Assembly (NCBI RefSeq): GCF_002002735.1
Contig: NZ_MUNY01000078.1
Coordinates: forward strand, 124,001-188,000
Source of the DNA: Algoriphagus sp. A40
Lineage (GTDB): Bacteria > Bacteroidota > Bacteroidia > Cytophagales > Cyclobacteriaceae
DNA: 64,000 nucleotides
Direction of reading: 5' to 3'
The translations under genes and the position numbers were made by a program. Below are positions 31,422 to 40,163 of this stretch, piece after piece. Numbering within the stretch: the first letter of the stretch is position 1; every line of letters starts with the position of its first letter. The notes under the pieces are model-generated. The model was not told where the DNA came from, searched no databases, and saw only the letters and a program-made list of their open reading frames with translations.

Positions 31422-33326
31422 TTATTCTATCCCCTCCAATTCACTCAATTCCAGCCAAGCCAGTTCCAATTCCTCCAATTCAGAGTCGATTGCCTGAAGT
31501 CGACTAGTCCAAGTCATCAACTTGTTCATGTCGGAAGTCCCGGCCGCGATTTGATCGTTTAATTGGAGCTTTTCGCCTTCCAGTTTGGCAATCGTTTCGT
31601 TGGTTTTCTTAAACTCCTGTTTCTGCTTGTAGCTGGCCTTGATCTTTGGAGCAGATTCTTGCTTCTCAATTCTTGCCTCTTGCTTCTCGACCTTAGGCTC
31701 TTCCGTCTTCGGTCTTCGGTCCTCCGACTGATTCTCTTTCTCCCATTCCCTGAAATCCGTGTAATTCCCCGGGAAATCACGGATTTGGCCTTCTCCTTCA
31801 AACACAAACAAGTGTTCCACCAATCGGTCCATAAAGTATCGGTCGTGGGAAACGATGATCAGACAGCCAGGAAAAGTGTCCAAAAATTCCTCCAGGATAT
31901 TCAAAGTCATCAAATCCAGATCATTCGTCGGTTCATCAAGAATCAGGAAGTTTGGATTCTTTATTAATACCATCAAAAGTTGAAGACGTCGACGCTCTCC
32001 ACCACTCATTTTTGCAATAGGAGTGAATTGCTGCTTTGGTGGAAAACCGAATTGGGTCAAAAACTGGCTTACGGTGATCGTCTGACCTTTGTCCAAAGTC
32101 ACGATTTCTGCCACTTCCTTCACCACATCGATCAGTCTCTTTTCCTCATCAAATCGGTCTTCTTCCTGACGGTAATAGCCATAAGCCGTCGTTTGACCCA
32201 CAGAAATTTTGCCTGAATCAGGTTGATTCAATCCGGTGATCATTTGGAGGAAAGTCGTTTTTCCTGCCCCGTTTGGTCCGACAATTCCTACTCGGTCTTT
32301 CTTTTTGAAGACGTATGAAAAGTCCGTGACAAGCGTTTTTTCTCCGTAAGCTTTCGAGATTTTGTCGATTTCCAGAATCTTATTTCCAAGTCGCTGAGTA
32401 GAAACCGTAAGCTCAATATCACGCTCTTCTCGCTTAGTGAAGGCTTTTTCTTTGGTTTCCTCAAAAGCATCTACTCGGTATTTGGCCTTGGTGCCACGGG
32501 CTTTTGGTTGACGTCGAATCCAGTCCAATTCCTTTTTGTAGAGGCTTTTGGCTTTTTCGATTTCGATGTCTTCGTTTTGCATTCGCTCGGCTTTCTTGTC
32601 CAAAAAGTAGCCGTAGTTGCCTTGGTAGCGGTGAATTTTTCCCTGATCTAATTCAAGTATTTCGTTGGTGACTTTCTCCAAAAAGTAACGATCGTGAGTC
32701 ACCATGAAAAGTGAAAGGTTGGCTTTTGCCAAATAGTCCTCGAGCCATTCAATCGTCTCCAAATCCAAATGGTTGGTTGGTTCGTCAAGCAAAAGCAAAT
32801 CAGGTTTCTCAAGGATGGCTTTTGCTAACGCGACTCGCTTGCGCTGCCCACCGGAGAGCGTCCCAACAGGCAAATCGGTATCGTGAAGCCCGAGTTTTCC
32901 CAGCACTTCCTTTACCTGATATTCAAAATCCCAAGCCTGAAACGCATCCATTTTCTCAAAAAGATCAGACATCTTATCCGAGTTGTCAATCCCACGCTCC
33001 GAGTCCAAAAGCGCCTTGTGATAATCCTCAATTACCTTCAGGATTTCACTGTTGCTCTGGTCAAAGATGGTTTGGTAGATGCTCAGTGAGCCTTCAAAAA
33101 CCGGGTTTTGATGGACATAGGCGATCTTGACGGACTGGTTGATTCCGACTTGGCCGGTGTCAGCGATTTCCTGACCCATGATGATTTTCATCAAAGTGGA
33201 CTTTCCAGCGCCGTTAATACCAACGAGAGCTATTTTTTGTCCTTGGGAAATTCCAAAGGATATATTTGAAAAAAGCTTCCGTTCTCCGAAAGCCTTACTG
33301 AGATTTTCAACTGAAAGGTAATTCAT
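31422..33326 (-). CDS. ABC-F family ATPase (Uup-like translation or ribosome factor)
   Basis: A 634-residue protein with two ABC domains and no membrane segments. Domain 1: VGINGAGKST (35-44), LSGGQRKRVALAKAIL and DEPTNHLDLETIEWLEDYL. Domain 2: VGPNGAGKTTF, MSGGERRRLQLLMVL and DEPTNDLDLMTLNILEEFL. Between them is the basic interdomain linker (KAKYRVDAFEE region), and the C-terminus is a coiled coil, as in Uup. A repeat-derived stretch (EDRRPKTEEPKVEKQEARIE, about residues 533-558) joins domain 2 to the coiled coil. The ATG at 33326 follows a -7 box by 4 nt; a start at 33416 would cross that promoter. Confidence 0.9.
   Translation of the reverse strand: MNYLSVENLSKAFGERKLFSNISFGISQGQKIALVGINGAGKSTLMKIIMGQEIADTGQVGINQSVKIAYVHQNPVFEGSLSIYQTIFDQSNSEILKVIEDYHKALLDSERGIDNSDKMSDLFEKMDAFQAWDFEYQVKEVLGKLGLHDTDLPVGTLSGGQRKRVALAKAILEKPDLLLLDEPTNHLDLETIEWLEDYLAKANLSLFMVTHDRYFLEKVTNEILELDQGKIHRYQGNYGYFLDKKAERMQNEDIEIEKAKSLYKKELDWIRRQPKARGTKAKYRVDAFEETKEKAFTKREERDIELTVSTQRLGNKILEIDKISKAYGEKTLVTDFSYVFKKKDRVGIVGPNGAGKTTFLQMITGLNQPDSGKISVGQTTAYGYYRQEEDRFDEEKRLIDVVKEVAEIVTLDKGQTITVSQFLTQFGFPPKQQFTPIAKMSGGERRRLQLLMVLIKNPNFLILDEPTNDLDLMTLNILEEFLDTFPGCLIIVSHDRYFMDRLVEHLFVFEGEGQIRDFPGNYTDFREWEKENQSEDRRPKTEEPKVEKQEARIEKQESAPKIKASYKQKQEFKKTNETIAKLEGEKLQLNDQIAAGTSDMNKLMTWTSRLQAIDSELEELELAWLELSELEGIE
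31654..31730. repeat. Interspersed-repeat sequence inside the ABC-F coding region
   Basis: The linker segment of the ABC-F gene is made of tandem TCTTCGG units and CTTGCTTCTCAA/TTCTTGCCTC words. Positions 31703-31722 match the intergenic hairpin repeat at 2846-2865 at all 20 bases. The reading frame is kept, giving a charged Lys/Glu/Arg-rich linker. Confidence 0.75.
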
Positions 33327-33631
33327 GCCGCAAAAGTATGAAAAAGTAGACTGGGAACCTTTCTCACTTTGAACATTAAGCTGTTGTGTGCCTATCAGAT
33401 GATTTTTAAAGCTCAAATTCCAATCGAATACAGCTCAAATTTGCCTGGTATTGAGCCGAATTTATTCCAGTTTGTTGGATTAATGAGCCGAATAAAAATT
33501 TTAAGAAAATTTGCGCAGGAATGTAGGAGCTTCTATTTGCAAAGAATATTTTGCCACTGGCCAATTTCCTGCAGCATGTTCCCATTTTTTCTCCTGCTTG
33601 CTGCAGGCAACCGTACAACTTATCTTTCGAA
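33327..33631. other. Non-coding stretch between the ABC-F and deformylase genes
   Basis: This 305-bp divergent gap contains the ABC-F promoter box, two GAGCCGAAT words (33453-33461 and 33485-33493), and a 9-bp inverted repeat CCTGCAGCA / TGCTGCAGG (33568-33607) in the leader of the deformylase gene. Short frames here have no protein-like composition. Confidence 0.55.
33331..33338 (-). promoter_or_regulatory. -7 promoter box (TACTTTTG) for the ABC-F gene
   Basis: On the minus strand the box ends only 4 nt before the ATG at 33326, so the message would start at or next to the start codon. Confidence 0.55.
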
Positions 33632-34117
33632 ATGAAAACGCTCCAAGACATCCTCAAACTCGGCGACCCAAGATTGTATGAAGTCTGTGAACCCGTCTCG
33701 AGAGCTGACCTTCCTTTGGTTCCCGAATGGACTAAGCAACTTCACGAAGCAATGGAGGATATCAGGCGGGTATATGGATTTGGGAGGGGAATTGCTGCGC
33801 CGCAGATGGGGATCATGAAGCGGATGTTTTACCTGAACTTGGATCGACCTTACATCATTTTGAATCCCGAATTGAAAAACTTGAGCGATGAAAAATTCGA
33901 ACTTTGGGACGACTGCATGAGTTTTCCCAATCTTCTGGTCAAAGTCAAACGCTACCAATCTTTGACTTTGAAATACACGGATGAAAACTGGCAAAAGCAG
34001 ACTTGGATCGTTGACGGGGCCATTTCAGAATTGATTCAGCATGAATATGATCACTTGGACGGAATTCTGTGTACGATGCGAGCTATTGATGAGAAGAGTT
34101 TTAAGTGGAAAGAATAG
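33632..34117 (+). CDS. Peptide deformylase family protein with altered motif 2
   Basis: A 161-residue metalloprotein. Motif 1 is GRGIAAPQMG (GxGxAAPQ), motif 3 is IQHEYDHLDG with the HExxH zinc ligands. Motif 2, usually EGCLS, reads DDCMSFPN: the metal-binding Cys is kept but Glu-Gly is replaced by Asp-Asp. The protein should remove the formyl group from new N-termini or, given the change, act on another formyl or ester substrate. The ATG at 33632 is preferred to one at 33551, which lies in the hairpin leader. It is flanked by GAGCCG-type repeats on both sides. Confidence 0.85.
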   Translation: MKTLQDILKLGDPRLYEVCEPVSRADLPLVPEWTKQLHEAMEDIRRVYGFGRGIAAPQMGIMKRMFYLNLDRPYIILNPELKNLSDEKFELWDDCMSFPNLLVKVKRYQSLTLKYTDENWQKQTWIVDGAISELIQHEYDHLDGILCTMRAIDEKSFKWKE

Positions 34118-34438
34118 GTTGAAATACTTTGGAAATAAAATAGAGATAAGGGAGAAATACGATAGAAATACTTTTTTCTAGACGGATGGGAATTTCAGAT
34201 CGTTTCCTAATTGGCTCATTTTAAAAGAAAATACGGCTCAAATCATGGTGAAATTGAGCCGTATTTACCTCGTTTTTGGAGGTTTTTGAGCCGAATCAGA
34301 CTATAAGCCTTCAATTTGGTTTTATTTCACGCAGCGCACCGGAGTTTATTTCCATCGTATTTCAGCTTGGTTATTTCACGAAGCAAAGTGTATTTCAACG
34401 GTATTTCCATTGTATTTCCCTTCTCATATCTTTACAAA
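34118..34438. repeat. Repeat-rich gap: GAAATAC/GTATTTC inverted array and GAGCCG hairpin
   Basis: This 321-bp gap has three GAAATAC words on the left (34121, 34154, 34165) and four GTATTTC words on the right (34357, 34390, 34401, 34412), so the two sides are rough inverted copies. Between them AAATACGGCTCAA (34229-34241) and TTGAGCCGTATTT (34254-34266) form a perfect 13-bp hairpin that could terminate the deformylase gene. ATTTCACG(C/A)AGC occurs twice. No gene was seen. Confidence 0.7.
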
Positions 34439-35383
34439 ATGAATTTCCCCACCCTCTCCGATATCCGCTCTGCTCACACCCGCATCCAGCCTTTTATCCA
34501 CCGAACTCCAATCCTGACTTCCTCTGCGATCAATGAAATCGCAGGTTGTGAGATTTTTTTCAAATGCGAAAACTTCCAAAAGGTGGGCGCATTCAAAGCA
34601 CGAGGTGCAGCCAATGCGGTCATGAAACTTACTCCCGAGCAACGGGCCAAAGGCGTAGCGACTCATAGTTCTGGTAATCATGCCGCCGCACTTGCGCGTG
34701 CAGCAAGTGTAGCTGGAATACCTTCCTACATCGTCATGCCGTCCAACGCTCCTGAGATCAAAAAGAAAGCGGTCAAAGGTTACGGCGGAGAAATCATCGA
34801 GTGCGAACCTACTCTCAAAGCCCGGGAAACTACCCTGGAAGCGGTCGTGGAGCGAACTGGTGCTGTTTTCATCCCACCTTTTGACTACTTAGATGTGATC
34901 GAGGGCCAAGCCACATGTGCACTGGAAATGCTGGAAGACCAGCCTGATTTGGATTTTCTGATGGCTCCGGTTGGAGGTGGAGGTTTGTTGGGAGGCACCG
35001 CTTTGACAACTCACTATCTGAATCCCAAGGTGAAAGTGATTGCAGGGGAACCGACTGGTGCGGATGATGCCTATCGCTCTTTTCATGCAGGTCACATTAT
35101 TTCTCTGGAAAAGACTAATACCATCTCCGACGGGCTGCTCACCACGGTGGGGAAACTCAACTTCCAGCTGATTCAAGCCTATGTGACCGATATCCTTCTG
35201 GCTACTGACCCTCAGACGATCGAAGCCATGCGCCTGCTCTATGAGCGGATGAAGATCGTAGTCGAACCCTCCGGTGCAGTTACTTTGGCAGCCTTGTTGG
35301 CAAATAAGGAGCGGTTTGCAGGCAAAAAAGTCGGGATAATTCTTTCTGGAGGAAATGTGGATTTGGGGAAGTTGCCTTTTTGA
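34439..35383 (+). CDS. PLP-dependent serine/threonine dehydratase or serine racemase
   Basis: A 314-residue fold-type II PLP enzyme: the Schiff-base lysine is in QKVGAFKARGAAN (Lys53), the substrate loop is ATHSSGNHAAALA, the PLP phosphate loop is VGGGGLLGG, and the coenzyme serine/Asn end reads ILSGGNVDLG. There is no C-terminal ACT regulatory domain, so this is the short catabolic type that deaminates serine or threonine, or racemises serine; the sequence does not decide which. The ATG at 34439 is used; an in-frame ATG at 34316 would add 41 residues from the repeat array. Confidence 0.88.
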   Translation: MNFPTLSDIRSAHTRIQPFIHRTPILTSSAINEIAGCEIFFKCENFQKVGAFKARGAANAVMKLTPEQRAKGVATHSSGNHAAALARAASVAGIPSYIVMPSNAPEIKKKAVKGYGGEIIECEPTLKARETTLEAVVERTGAVFIPPFDYLDVIEGQATCALEMLEDQPDLDFLMAPVGGGGLLGGTALTTHYLNPKVKVIAGEPTGADDAYRSFHAGHIISLEKTNTISDGLLTTVGKLNFQLIQAYVTDILLATDPQTIEAMRLLYERMKIVVEPSGAVTLAALLANKERFAGKKVGIILSGGNVDLGKLPF

Positions 35384-35491
35384 AAACTGTAAATTGAATA
35401 GTCTCTTTTAGGACAAGCTAGATTTATCTTTTTTGAAGGCTTCAACCTTCCAACTTTCCCATTATTCAACACCCATTCAGGAACATTTTTC

Positions 35492-35499
35492 TATCTTTG
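35492..35499 (+). promoter_or_regulatory. -7 promoter box (TATCTTTG) for gltX
   Basis: Matches TAnnTTTG, 62 nt before the gltX ATG. No clear TTTG -33. Confidence 0.45.
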
Positions 35500-35561
35500 C
35501 CCCCTGATTTTCACGAAACCACGCCCCGTTTTTCGGGTTTAAAGCTGAGAAAACTACACCC

Positions 35562-37100
35562 ATGAACAAAGAAGTCCGCGTACGTTTTGCCCCGTCTCCT
35601 ACCGGAGCATTGCATATCGGCGGCGTCCGCACCGCCCTATACAATTACCTTTTTGCCAAAAAAATGGGAGGGAAATTTCTCCTCCGGATCGAAGATACCG
35701 ACCAAACACGCTTCGTACCCGGAGCAGAGGATTACATCAAGGAATCGCTGGAATGGCTGGGGATTTCCCCTGTCGAAAGCCCTTGGAATCCCGGAGGCTG
35801 CGGTCCCTACCGACAGTCAGAGCGTAAGCCTATGTACATGCAGTATGCGCTTGATTTGGTCGAGAAAGGGCATGCCTATTACGCATTCGATACTTCTGAA
35901 GAACTCGAGGCGATGCGTGAACGACTCACCGCTGCCCGGGTCGTACAGCCTCAGTACAACAGCATCACAAGGACTCAGATGAAAAATTCCCTCACGCTCA
36001 CCGCTGAGGAAGTAAAAGCGCGTCATGCATCCGGTGAACCCTATGTGATTCGTATCAAAATCCCAAGAAATGAAGAGGTCCGCCTGAATGACATGATCCG
36101 GGGATGGGTGATGGTGAATTCCAGTACGCTGGATGATAAGGTGTTGATGAAATCTGACGGGATGCCAACTTACCACCTAGCCAATATTGTGGATGACCAT
36201 CTGATGAATATTACCCATGTGATTCGGGGAGAAGAATGGCTTCCTTCAGCACCGCTTCACGTGTTGCTTTATCGCTATTTTGGATGGGCGGATTCCATGC
36301 CGCAATTTGCGCACCTTCCGCTTTTGCTCAAGCCAGACGGAAATGGCAAGCTCTCCAAGCGGGATGGTGACAAGTTGGGTTTCCCGGTTTTCCCTTTGAA
36401 TTGGACAGATCCATTCACTGGAGAAAAGTCCTCCGGATTCCGTGAGCAAGGCTATTTGCCGGATGCTTTCTTGAACTTCCTGGCCTTTCTGGGTTGGAAT
36501 CCCGGCGACGAACGAGAACTCTTTACAATTGAGGAACTGGTGGAAGCCTTCTCTGTGGAGAGAATCGGTAAGTCCGGTACCAAGTTTGACATTGCCAAAG
36601 CCAAATGGTACAACGAGCAATACCTGAAGGTGAAACCAATTGATGAACTCGCGGCTTTTTTCATAGCTGATGCAAATGCGGAGGGTTTTGAAGTGCCCGC
36701 CGATAAGACCGAAGCTATCGTGAATCTTGTCAAAGGGAGAGTCACATTTCCTGCTGACTTGTGGAAGGAAAGTAAATTTATCGTAAGTGCACCTACTGAA
36801 TTTGATCAGGAAATTGCCTCAAAAAAATGGAACGCTGATGCAGTTAAAGTCCTGGGAGCCTATGCTGTCACATTGGAGGGATTTAGTGGTCCTTTTGATG
36901 CGGGGACTGCCAAGGCTTTGCTCGAAAGCACAGCCGAAACCGAAGGAATTAAGCTGGGCAAAGTAATGCAAGCAGTTCGTCTTGCAGTCACTGGTTCCGG
37001 TGCTGGTCCAGACTTGATGGAGGTTTTTGCTATCTTGGGTACCATGGAAGTGGCCAAAAGAATTCGATTTGCGTTAAGCACTTTGACCGTTGTAGCATAA
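35562..37100 (+). CDS. gltX: Glutamyl-tRNA synthetase
   Basis: A 512-residue class I synthetase. The HIGH motif reads HIGG in RFAPSPTGALHIGGVRTALY (8-27), and the KMSKS motif is KLSKRDGD (263-270). It charges tRNA-Glu, and in organisms lacking GlnRS also tRNA-Gln; which applies cannot be seen here. The anticodon-binding helical domain occupies the last third (IGKSGTKFDIAKAKWYNEQY onward). A 62-codon gene starts one base after its stop. Confidence 0.97.
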   Translation: MNKEVRVRFAPSPTGALHIGGVRTALYNYLFAKKMGGKFLLRIEDTDQTRFVPGAEDYIKESLEWLGISPVESPWNPGGCGPYRQSERKPMYMQYALDLVEKGHAYYAFDTSEELEAMRERLTAARVVQPQYNSITRTQMKNSLTLTAEEVKARHASGEPYVIRIKIPRNEEVRLNDMIRGWVMVNSSTLDDKVLMKSDGMPTYHLANIVDDHLMNITHVIRGEEWLPSAPLHVLLYRYFGWADSMPQFAHLPLLLKPDGNGKLSKRDGDKLGFPVFPLNWTDPFTGEKSSGFREQGYLPDAFLNFLAFLGWNPGDERELFTIEELVEAFSVERIGKSGTKFDIAKAKWYNEQYLKVKPIDELAAFFIADANAEGFEVPADKTEAIVNLVKGRVTFPADLWKESKFIVSAPTEFDQEIASKKWNADAVKVLGAYAVTLEGFSGPFDAGTAKALLESTAETEGIKLGKVMQAVRLAVTGSGAGPDLMEVFAILGTMEVAKRIRFALSTLTVVA

Positions 37101-37101
37101 G

Positions 37102-37290
37102 ATGACCAAGAAGAAGAAAAAAGAAGAAGAGCCCCGGGTTCATGAAGAGCTCAAGGGCTTCAAAATGGAAATAAATTCCTTTGGTGAAATTTCGTCCAGT
37201 TTTTCCATTGACAAGATCAACGAGTTTCTCAACAAAAATGTAGAGGACAAAAAACTAAAGGATAGGGATGATCAAAGCAAGGAAGATTAA
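37102..37290 (+). CDS. Small charged protein coupled to gltX
   Basis: A 62-residue, highly charged protein (MTKKKKKEEEPRVHEELKGF...). The centre, FKMEINSFGEISSSFSIDKINEFLN, looks structured (a strand and a helix), and both ends are disordered. It starts one base after the gltX stop, so it is on the same message and probably translated by coupling. A terminator follows directly. I do not recognise a function; the tight linkage suggests a conserved small protein. Confidence 0.7.
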   Translation: MTKKKKKEEEPRVHEELKGFKMEINSFGEISSSFSIDKINEFLNKNVEDKKLKDRDDQSKED

Positions 37291-37317
37291 TGCCTTCGAA
37301 TGTTAAAAAATAAAACT

Positions 37318-37343
37318 AAAAGCTCCTGATTGGAGCTTTTTTT
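37318..37343 (+). terminator. Rho-independent terminator after the gltX operon
   Basis: AAAAGCTCC and GGAGCTTTT form a 9-bp stem with a short loop followed by TTT and AT-rich sequence. Confidence 0.9.
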
Positions 37344-37380
37344 ATATACTTGAGTTTCAATTTTCAATTCAACTACGTCA

Positions 37381-40131
37381 ATGAAAAAGACTCTGCTTTG
37401 GCTTTTTAGTTTTTCGGTTTTTTCCTCACAACTTTTTGCACAATCAGGCACAATCACCGGCGTAGTCAAAGACGCCGAAACTGGTGAAACGCTACCATTT
37501 TGCAATGTCTTTGTCAACAACACCACGATCTCCACTGCTACGGATCTGGAGGGAAAGTTCACGCTCACGGGACTGGAAGCAGGTCCCTTGGAGCTTGGGT
37601 TTTCCTTTATGGGATATGTGGCTGAGACGAGAAAAATAACCTTGAATCCTGGTGGCACCTTGACGCTCAACCTGGATATGAAGCCCTTTGCCCAGGATCT
37701 AAGCGACGTGGAGATCAAAGCTTCCAGAGACAAAAATTGGGAAAGGGACCTGCGTAAATTCCAAAACCTGTTTATCGGGATCGACGATGCTGCTGCCCAG
37801 ACTCAGATTCTGAACTCTTGGGTGATTGATTTTCCTCCTGCCTCTGACAAAGGGGCTTTTACTGCCAAAGCTGACCTGCCGATCGAGATCGAAAACCGGT
37901 ATTTGGGCTACAAAATCACGTTCAACCTCCAGGAGTTTTTTGATTCCCCGACTAATTACCGGATTTCCGGAGCTGCCAGGTTTGAGGAGTTGAACGCCGA
38001 TTCCGAGACACAAAAATCGACCTGGGAAAAGAACCGGGCTGAGGTTTACCGCAAATCACCCATGAATATGTTTCGGTCGATGCTCAATGGGAGTCAGGAG
38101 CGGGAGGGTTTTTATCTCTATGGTGACAAGGCCGGTGGCTCAGCCAGTATGAACATGCGCTCGGACGTATTCGCCAATGAATTAGGCAAGTCAGTGGTTC
38201 CGTATAAAGCTGACCCTTTGGTCACCCCCACCAGTCCTCCGGGGCAGTTTTTCATCAACCTCAAAGGCCGGATCGAGATCCATTACCAGAAAGGTTTTGC
38301 TCAGGCCAATACCTACAAAGATGCACCCTATCCAGTCTCATGGCTGGAAGTGGCAGGGGGAAAGGTGAAAGTAAAGGAAAACGGCACGGTCATGAATCCT
38401 CAGGATTTGGTTTTTTCCGGGGACATGGATAGGAAACGGATTTCCAATTTATTGCCTTTGGATTACAATGCCGAAAAGGCAATTATGCTCCAGGACTTGG
38501 CCAAAACCGCCAAAAACTACCAGGAGAAAGTTTACCTCCACACCGACAAGCCCTATTACTATGCCGGTGACCAGGTCTTTTTCAAGGGATATTTGGCCTA
38601 TGGCAACCCCTACCTAAGGGCTGAGCTCAGCAAGGTACTTTATGTGGAATTGATCAGTACCGAACGGGACATTTTAATAGAAAAGAAATTCCAGATCCGT
38701 GATGGAATTGTGGTTGGCGATTTTTATTTACCGGATTCAATGGCAGGGGAAAAGTACTTTTTGCGATCCTATACCAACTGGATGAGAAACTATGGCCCCA
38801 ACCAGTATTTTGTGCAACCCATCAGCATTTTGGATCCCTACAAAAGAATTGCTCCGGATGAGGCTGTGGGGACTTGGGAGGTTCAGGGAGTGCAGTTGAA
38901 AGCTGACAAGAGCCAATTTGGCGCCCGGGAAAAAGTGGAAATTTCCCTGAAAATCACCGATCAGAAAGGAAACGCCATTCCTGCTACCCTATCAGCTGGG
39001 GCATGGGATGCGACTCAGATGGTTCCGGTGAACCGGGTCACAGATATGGAAAAAGCGTTGGGACTTCAGGGAGTTTCAGAATCCCTAGGTTTGGACCGGT
39101 TTTCTTATCCGATCGAAAAAAGCCTTTCGATTTCCGGAAAAGTCACAGATGAAAAAGGCAAAGGTGTGGGCACCTCTCTGACCGCCTTTGTCAATGATTT
39201 CCAGGGAATGATCGACCTCGAAACCGGAAGTGACGGGACATTTTCCCTGACAGATATGGAATTTTATGGGCCGATGAAACTGGCTTTTTCCGCCTTGGAT
39301 AAAAAAGGAAAACCCTTGAATGTTGAATTGCCTGCTACACTCAAAGCCCCCGTGGCACTGCCTGCGGATGCTTTTTTCCCAAAAGTAATTATCCTGGCAA
39401 CTCCTGTAAAAACACCTAATCCGGAGGAGCCCCAGGTAGAAGAGAGTAGCACAAATGAGCAAATCCCAGGTGAAAAACCGGCCATTTATGGCACTCCGAA
39501 TTTTGTAGTAAAAGGAGAGGATCTTACCAAGACCGGAAACAATTCGGACCTAGTCAGCAGTTTGGCTGGACATGTCCCAAGTATGCGGGTCTCTTTGGTT
39601 GGAGCTACCGGGCAACAGCAGATTAGGATACGTGGTGGGGCCATTTCGGCTGGTGGGAGCATGGAGCCGATTGTGATGATCAATGGAAATATCGTGGGCA
39701 GCTCAGGAGCAGCATCTGCGGCAGACAATCTGAGAAGTGTCAATCCGTATGACATTGATCGGGTGGAAGTCGTCACGCGTATGGCACCGATGCTGGGCGA
39801 TCAGGGGAAAAACGGCGTGATCGCTGTTTACCTCAAGGATCGACTTGTACAGGATCTTTCGGGACAGCCTGGACTAAAGGAATTTGTGGTCGAAGGATAC
39901 CAACCAAGCGGCAGTTTCTTTGTGATGGATTATGAGCAAATGACCGATCCTGTAGAAAAAGACGACCGACAGACGCTCTATTGGAATCCGTATTTGATTG
40001 CAGATGAAAAGGGAGAATTGAGCTTTTCTTTCTATACCAACGATTCGCCGGGTCCGGTTGTGATTGAAGTCAGAGGACTTGGGATTGATGGAGAAATCGT
40101 CAGTGGTACCTTTATCCTGAATAAGAAATAG
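37381..40131 (+). CDS. Envelope protein with carboxypeptidase-like, macroglobulin-like and TonB-plug-like domains
   Basis: A 916-residue secreted protein. Order: signal peptide (1-20); carboxypeptidase-regulatory-like sandwich (about 22-105, GVVKDAETGETLPFCNVFVN, GYVAETRKI); a middle region; an alpha-2-macroglobulin MG2-like domain (about 381-480, VYLHTDKPYYYAGDQVFFKG); a second carboxypeptidase-like sandwich (about 583-650, ISGKVTDEKGKGVGTSLTAF); then a TonB-plug-like segment (about 705-820, RIRGGAISAGGSMEPIVMIN with DRVEVVTRM and GVIAVYL); and a C-terminal beta domain ending GTFILNKK. There is no barrel. Such plug-bearing, barrel-less proteins may dock to or stabilise other outer-membrane proteins. 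A 216-residue outer-membrane barrel gene follows by 32 nt. Confidence 0.85.
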   Translation: MKKTLLWLFSFSVFSSQLFAQSGTITGVVKDAETGETLPFCNVFVNNTTISTATDLEGKFTLTGLEAGPLELGFSFMGYVAETRKITLNPGGTLTLNLDMKPFAQDLSDVEIKASRDKNWERDLRKFQNLFIGIDDAAAQTQILNSWVIDFPPASDKGAFTAKADLPIEIENRYLGYKITFNLQEFFDSPTNYRISGAARFEELNADSETQKSTWEKNRAEVYRKSPMNMFRSMLNGSQEREGFYLYGDKAGGSASMNMRSDVFANELGKSVVPYKADPLVTPTSPPGQFFINLKGRIEIHYQKGFAQANTYKDAPYPVSWLEVAGGKVKVKENGTVMNPQDLVFSGDMDRKRISNLLPLDYNAEKAIMLQDLAKTAKNYQEKVYLHTDKPYYYAGDQVFFKGYLAYGNPYLRAELSKVLYVELISTERDILIEKKFQIRDGIVVGDFYLPDSMAGEKYFLRSYTNWMRNYGPNQYFVQPISILDPYKRIAPDEAVGTWEVQGVQLKADKSQFGAREKVEISLKITDQKGNAIPATLSAGAWDATQMVPVNRVTDMEKALGLQGVSESLGLDRFSYPIEKSLSISGKVTDEKGKGVGTSLTAFVNDFQGMIDLETGSDGTFSLTDMEFYGPMKLAFSALDKKGKPLNVELPATLKAPVALPADAFFPKVIILATPVKTPNPEEPQVEESSTNEQIPGEKPAIYGTPNFVVKGEDLTKTGNNSDLVSSLAGHVPSMRVSLVGATGQQQIRIRGGAISAGGSMEPIVMINGNIVGSSGAASAADNLRSVNPYDIDRVEVVTRMAPMLGDQGKNGVIAVYLKDRLVQDLSGQPGLKEFVVEGYQPSGSFFVMDYEQMTDPVEKDDRQTLYWNPYLIADEKGELSFSFYTNDSPGPVVIEVRGLGIDGEIVSGTFILNKK

Positions 40132-40152
40132 GGCGAGTCCTGCGAATTCACT

Positions 40153-40160
40153 TATTTTTG
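40153..40160 (+). promoter_or_regulatory. -7 promoter box (TATTTTTG) before the small barrel gene
   Basis: Matches TAnnTTTG and ends 3 nt before the ATG at 40164, so either the transcript is leaderless or this is a chance match within an operon. Confidence 0.4.
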
Positions 40161-40163
40161 AAA

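Noticed and set aside
31559..31807. Arg/Ser-rich frame inside the ABC-F gene
   Set aside because: It is the shadow of the repeat-derived linker in another frame; the ABC-F frame has complete ATPase motifs.
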